This document shows positions 4,337 through 6,601 of a DNA stretch of 6,601 nt, one piece after another. The DNA lies in the NCBI GenBank assembly GCA_002501885.1, contig DAON01000052.1:15213-21813 (forward strand). The letters are read 5' to 3'. Numbering within the stretch: position 1 is the stretch's first letter; each line of letters starts with the position of its first letter. Source of the stretch: Euryarchaeota archaeon UBA220 (lineage in GTDB: Archaea; Thermoplasmatota; Poseidoniia; Poseidoniales; Thalassarchaeaceae). Below the pieces are notes generated by a model. The model made no database searches and had not been told where the DNA came from. It saw only the letters and a list, made by a program, of their open reading frames with translations. The position numbers and the translations under genes were made by a program.

Positions 4337-6471
4337 AAGTCGCCAAGAGTGCTCTGTCTCTCTGCTGGAGGATTAATTCCAGTCAGAGCTGATAGTTCTG
4401 TTTCATTCAGCACCACCACACCCAATCTCTCAGCCTTATCCAACTTAGATCCAGCGGAGTCTCCAGCGACGAGGTAATCTAGCTTACCTGAGACTGAAGA
4501 TACTACTTTCCCTCCCATCGACTTGATTGAAAGTGCGATTTCCTTTCTTGGTCTGGAAAGAGTTCCGGTGATGCAGAATGTTTGTCCTTCGAGTGGCCCG
4601 GTGTTTGTTTGTGTGGCTTCGTCCGAGATTTCCAATTCATCACTAAGTGAAGATACAATGTTCATTCTTACTGATAGTCCCTCAAGTAGCAACCTTGCAA
4701 CGGTCTCGCCGACTCCTTCTATTGCTACTAGTCTAGATATTGACTCATTATGTTTCAGAGAATTGCCTTCTTCGTCTAAATTCGGCTCATCATCCATACC
4801 ATGAACTAACTCAAGGAGTGAGTCGAGACTTCCCACTTCAGTAGCAATTGAATTGGCTATCTCTGGGCCGATTCTTGGCATTCCAAGAGCTGCAAGGAAT
4901 GTACTGAGAGTCATACTTCGGCTTGCTTCCAGTTCATCGATTACATTGCCTGCAGATTTCTCTGCCATCCTGTCTAGACTTGCTATGTCACGCAGGCTTA
5001 GAGTGTAGAGATCAGCCAACGAAGTCACCATTCCAGTCGAGCAAAGTTGCTCGGCTAGTTTCTCTCCAATGCCGTCCATCTCGAGGTGGCGACACCAGTA
5101 GAGTATGGTGCGCTCCAAACGAGCTGGGCAATTGAGATCCATGCAGCGAATGAATGCGCCGTCCTCGACTAATTCTGAGGAGCATCTTGGGCAATGAGTG
5201 GGTATGGTGACTGCTATTCGAGTAGGGAGTGGTTCGTCGAATGGCGTACCATCAGCATGCTTTCTGTCATTCAAATCGGAATCTAGGGCTGCACCAAGTA
5301 CCTCAGTGATCTTTGGAATTACATCTCCTCTCCTTACCACCCTTACACGGTCTCCGAGCATGATTCCGAGTCTCTCAACTTCGCCTTTGTTATGCAATGT
5401 AGTACTCTCCACAGTTACTCCTGAAACAGTCACAGGAGCGACCTTAGAAACAGGAGTGACATTTCCAGTCCTGCCAGTCTGCCACTCCACATCCATCAGT
5501 ACACTAATTGCCTCCTCAGGAGGGAATTTCCAAGCTAGAGCCCATCTAGGATGGTGTGCCGTCATTCCGAGTAATGTTCTCTTACTAAGTCGATCGAGTT
5601 TGATTACTATGCCATCGATTTCCCAATCTGCACCATCCCTGTTCTCAGTCCATCTGTTTACTACTGTCATTATCTCAGCAGTAGTGGATTGAGAGTCATT
5701 TCCCCCTACAACCTCATTACCAGCCACTTCAATACCAATCTCCTGAAGCCATGTGATGAATTCAGAATCAAATTCGAAAGCCGGAGGCTCTGGGCTATCT
5801 GGATGTTTGGCATCTCCCTGCGGGAACTCTGCTCCATATGCAAGGAAAATCAAATCCTCGGCTTTGCCCTTGCCAGCCTCTGCGTGCTTCTGCCTCAATG
5901 CACCTGCTGCGAGATTTCTCGGATTGGGAGCAATGTCCGAGTAACTGTCATTAAATGTATCAAGGGGCATTACAACCTCTCCTCTGATGTGACAGTCTCC
6001 CTCCCATGCTAGAGATTCGGGAACATTCGAGATTCTACGAGCGTTTGCAGTAACATCTTCGCCTCTTGTACCACTACCTCGAGTAGCCGCTCTGACCAAT
6101 CTACCTCTTCTGTACTCCAAAGACAAGGCCGAGCCGTCTAATTTGGGTTGGCATACGAACCTCCTACCTTGAGCAGTAGTCTCTGAAATAAAATGGGTGA
6201 CTTCTTGTTCCGTATTCGACTTGTCAAGACTGAGCATTGGGAATAGATGCTCGACCTTGGTCGAACCTGGAGGTGGGTCAGAGCCTACCTTTTGCAATTG
6301 AGGGTGATTAGGTGAGAGAGCCTTGAGTTCGTCCCAAAGAGCGTCAAACTCCGAGTCGGGGATCTCTGGTTTGGCCTCGTTGTAGTAGAGATGAGAATGA
6401 TGGGAAATCTGGTCGGCAAGCCAGTCCACCAGCGCCTGCTCGCTGACTGTGCTCGGACGCTCCGCTGCCAT
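4333..6471 (-). CDS. ligA: NAD+-dependent DNA ligase LigA
   Basis: Seals nicks in DNA using NAD+, in replication and repair; 712 aa against 671 in E. coli. Domains in order: Ia (NMN binding) ~10-50 with YYNEAKPEIPDSEFD; adenylation domain ~70-325 with KLDG (nucleophile Lys110, Asp112), RGE (Glu165), IDGIVIK (Asp286, Lys291) and AWKF (Lys315); OB-fold ~326-425 with VGRTG-like QTGRTGNVTPV; zinc finger with Cys427, 430, 443 and 448; helix-hairpin-helix domain ~460-610; and BRCT ~625-695. The extra length is partly an acidic insertion at ~558-577 between hairpins. The protein ends in QSTLGDF (706-712), a PIP-box-like sequence. Two residues differ from E. coli at important sites: Glu113 becomes Gln108 and Tyr35 becomes Phe42. 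Most archaea use an ATP-dependent ligase, so this gene was probably acquired from bacteria. The ATG at 6471 has GGAG at 6476-6479. All domains are intact. Confidence 0.97.
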   Translation of the reverse strand: MAAERPSTVSEQALVDWLADQISHHSHLYYNEAKPEIPDSEFDALWDELKALSPNHPQLQKVGSDPPPGSTKVEHLFPMLSLDKSNTEQEVTHFISETTAQGRRFVCQPKLDGSALSLEYRRGRLVRAATRGSGTRGEDVTANARRISNVPESLAWEGDCHIRGEVVMPLDTFNDSYSDIAPNPRNLAAGALRQKHAEAGKGKAEDLIFLAYGAEFPQGDAKHPDSPEPPAFEFDSEFITWLQEIGIEVAGNEVVGGNDSQSTTAEIMTVVNRWTENRDGADWEIDGIVIKLDRLSKRTLLGMTAHHPRWALAWKFPPEEAISVLMDVEWQTGRTGNVTPVSKVAPVTVSGVTVESTTLHNKGEVERLGIMLGDRVRVVRRGDVIPKITEVLGAALDSDLNDRKHADGTPFDEPLPTRIAVTIPTHCPRCSSELVEDGAFIRCMDLNCPARLERTILYWCRHLEMDGIGEKLAEQLCSTGMVTSLADLYTLSLRDIASLDRMAEKSAGNVIDELEASRSMTLSTFLAALGMPRIGPEIANSIATEVGSLDSLLELVHGMDDEPNLDEEGNSLKHNESISRLVAIEGVGETVARLLLEGLSVRMNIVSSLSDELEISDEATQTNTGPLEGQTFCITGTLSRPRKEIALSIKSMGGKVVSSVSGKLDYLVAGDSAGSKLDKAERLGVVVLNETELSALTGINPPAERQSTLGDF

Positions 6472-6475
6472 GATA

Positions 6476-6479
6476 CTCC
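6476..6479 (-). promoter_or_regulatory. Shine-Dalgarno site of ligA
   Basis: On the minus strand these bases read GGAG, four bases before the ATG at 6471, supporting that start. Confidence 0.5.
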
Positions 6480-6503
6480 AAGTCGCGCAGATGCCTTCAA
6501 CCT

Positions 6504-6511
6504 GCGTATAG
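6504..6511 (-). promoter_or_regulatory. TATA-like box of ligA
   Basis: On the minus strand these bases read CTATACGC. A start site 26-27 bases downstream would fall near 6482 and give a leader of about 10 bases carrying the GGAG. The box overlaps one arm of the inverted repeat at 6507-6531. The alternative is that ligA is read through from the upstream tRNA-Pro. Confidence 0.4.
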
Positions 6512-6531
6512 GAGCCCTACGGGCTCCTGTA
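6507..6531. repeat. Inverted repeat between tRNA-Pro and ligA
   Basis: AGGAGCCC (6510-6517) and GGGCTCCT (6521-6528) are perfect complements around a TAC centre. The stem extends outward by a G-T pair and two A-T pairs, to 11 base pairs. It lies 9 bases beyond the encoded CCA end of tRNA-Pro. On the minus strand no T-run follows, so it is not a standard terminator for the tRNA. On the plus strand GTATTTT follows, but no plus-strand gene ends there. Possible roles are a 3' hairpin or processing signal for the tRNA transcript, or an operator over the ligA promoter. Confidence 0.6.
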
Positions 6532-6540
6532 TTTTCGATA

Positions 6541-6601
6541 TGGTGGGCCTGCCAGGATTTGAACCTGGGTCGCGCGCCCCCCAGCCGCGAAGTATAGGCC
6601 A
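6541..6601 (-). tRNA. tRNA-Pro(GGG), 3' part
   Basis: Read on the minus strand, the gene enters from the right edge at the end of the D loop (TGG, probably containing G18-G19) and runs to an encoded CCA at 6541-6543. A73 is at 6544 and the acceptor 3' strand CAGGCCC at 6545-6551. The T arm is perfect: CCAGG, loop TTCAAAT, CCTGG (6552-6568). The variable loop CGAC has four bases. The anticodon stem is CGCGG/GCGCG, with four good pairs and a G31-G39 mismatch next to the loop CTGGGGG. T33 followed by GGG at 6580-6582 gives a proline anticodon reading CCC and CCU. The 3' D-stem sequence TACTT also resembles archaeal proline tRNAs. The first ~17 bases lie outside the window. Confidence 0.88.

Noticed and set aside
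5198..5692. Plus-strand open frame of 164 aa
   Set aside because: Lies wholly antisense to the adenylation and OB domains of ligA, which are unmistakable; its Ser/Thr/Leu-rich translation has no family features.
6391..6597. Plus-strand open frame of 68 aa ending over the tRNA
   Set aside because: It reads antisense through the ligA start and tRNA-Pro; its tail is the familiar false protein produced by translating across a tRNA gene.

Overview
The window looks like a short piece of an archaeal chromosome, probably from a marine planktonic euryarchaeon of the Marine Group II (Poseidoniales) kind. The evidence for Archaea is direct: a PAC2-family proteasome-assembly protein ending in an HbYX-type tail, a proline tRNA of archaeal type, TATA-like boxes about 25-28 bases upstream of starts, and a DNA ligase ending in a PCNA-binding (PIP-box-like) peptide. 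Assignment to Marine Group II is an inference from the mixture of a PKD-domain lipoprotein, a bacterial-type NAD+-dependent ligase and a moderate GC content. No marker gene here proves it.

Layout from left to right: the 5' end of a tRNA (minus, cut by the left edge) with a promoter-like box; a 117-aa protein of unknown function (75-428, minus); a secreted PKD-domain lipoprotein (481-1650, minus); a DEDDh 3'-5' exonuclease (1751-2329, plus); a RecB/Cas4-like PD-(D/E)XK nuclease with four iron-sulfur-type cysteines (2315-3469, minus); a PAC2 proteasome-assembly protein (3536-4336, plus); NAD+-dependent DNA ligase LigA (4333-6471, minus); a hairpin and promoter-like region; and the 3' part of tRNA-Pro(GGG) (6541-6601, minus, cut by the right edge). 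From the lipoprotein to the ligase every gene points opposite to its neighbour, so there is no clear operon. The two convergent pairs overlap at their 3' ends, by 15 and 4 bases, and the two divergent pairs are separated by short spacers that must hold both promoters.

Three of the six proteins handle DNA: an exonuclease, a RecB-type nuclease and a nick-sealing ligase. This suggests a loose repair/replication neighbourhood, although gene orientation argues against shared transcription. The most striking point is at 4325-4356. The PAC2 gene and ligA meet tail to tail on a shared CTAG that gives each a TAG stop, and each protein ends in what looks like a ring-docking peptide: Met-Tyr-Gly (HbYX, for the proteasome alpha ring) and QSTLGDF (PIP box, for the PCNA clamp). 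The ligase would thus be a bacterial-type enzyme adapted to the archaeal sliding clamp. It also carries two unusual substitutions near its active site.

I see no CRISPR array, insertion sequence, prophage gene or obvious defence island. Intergenic stretches are all 100 bases or shorter.
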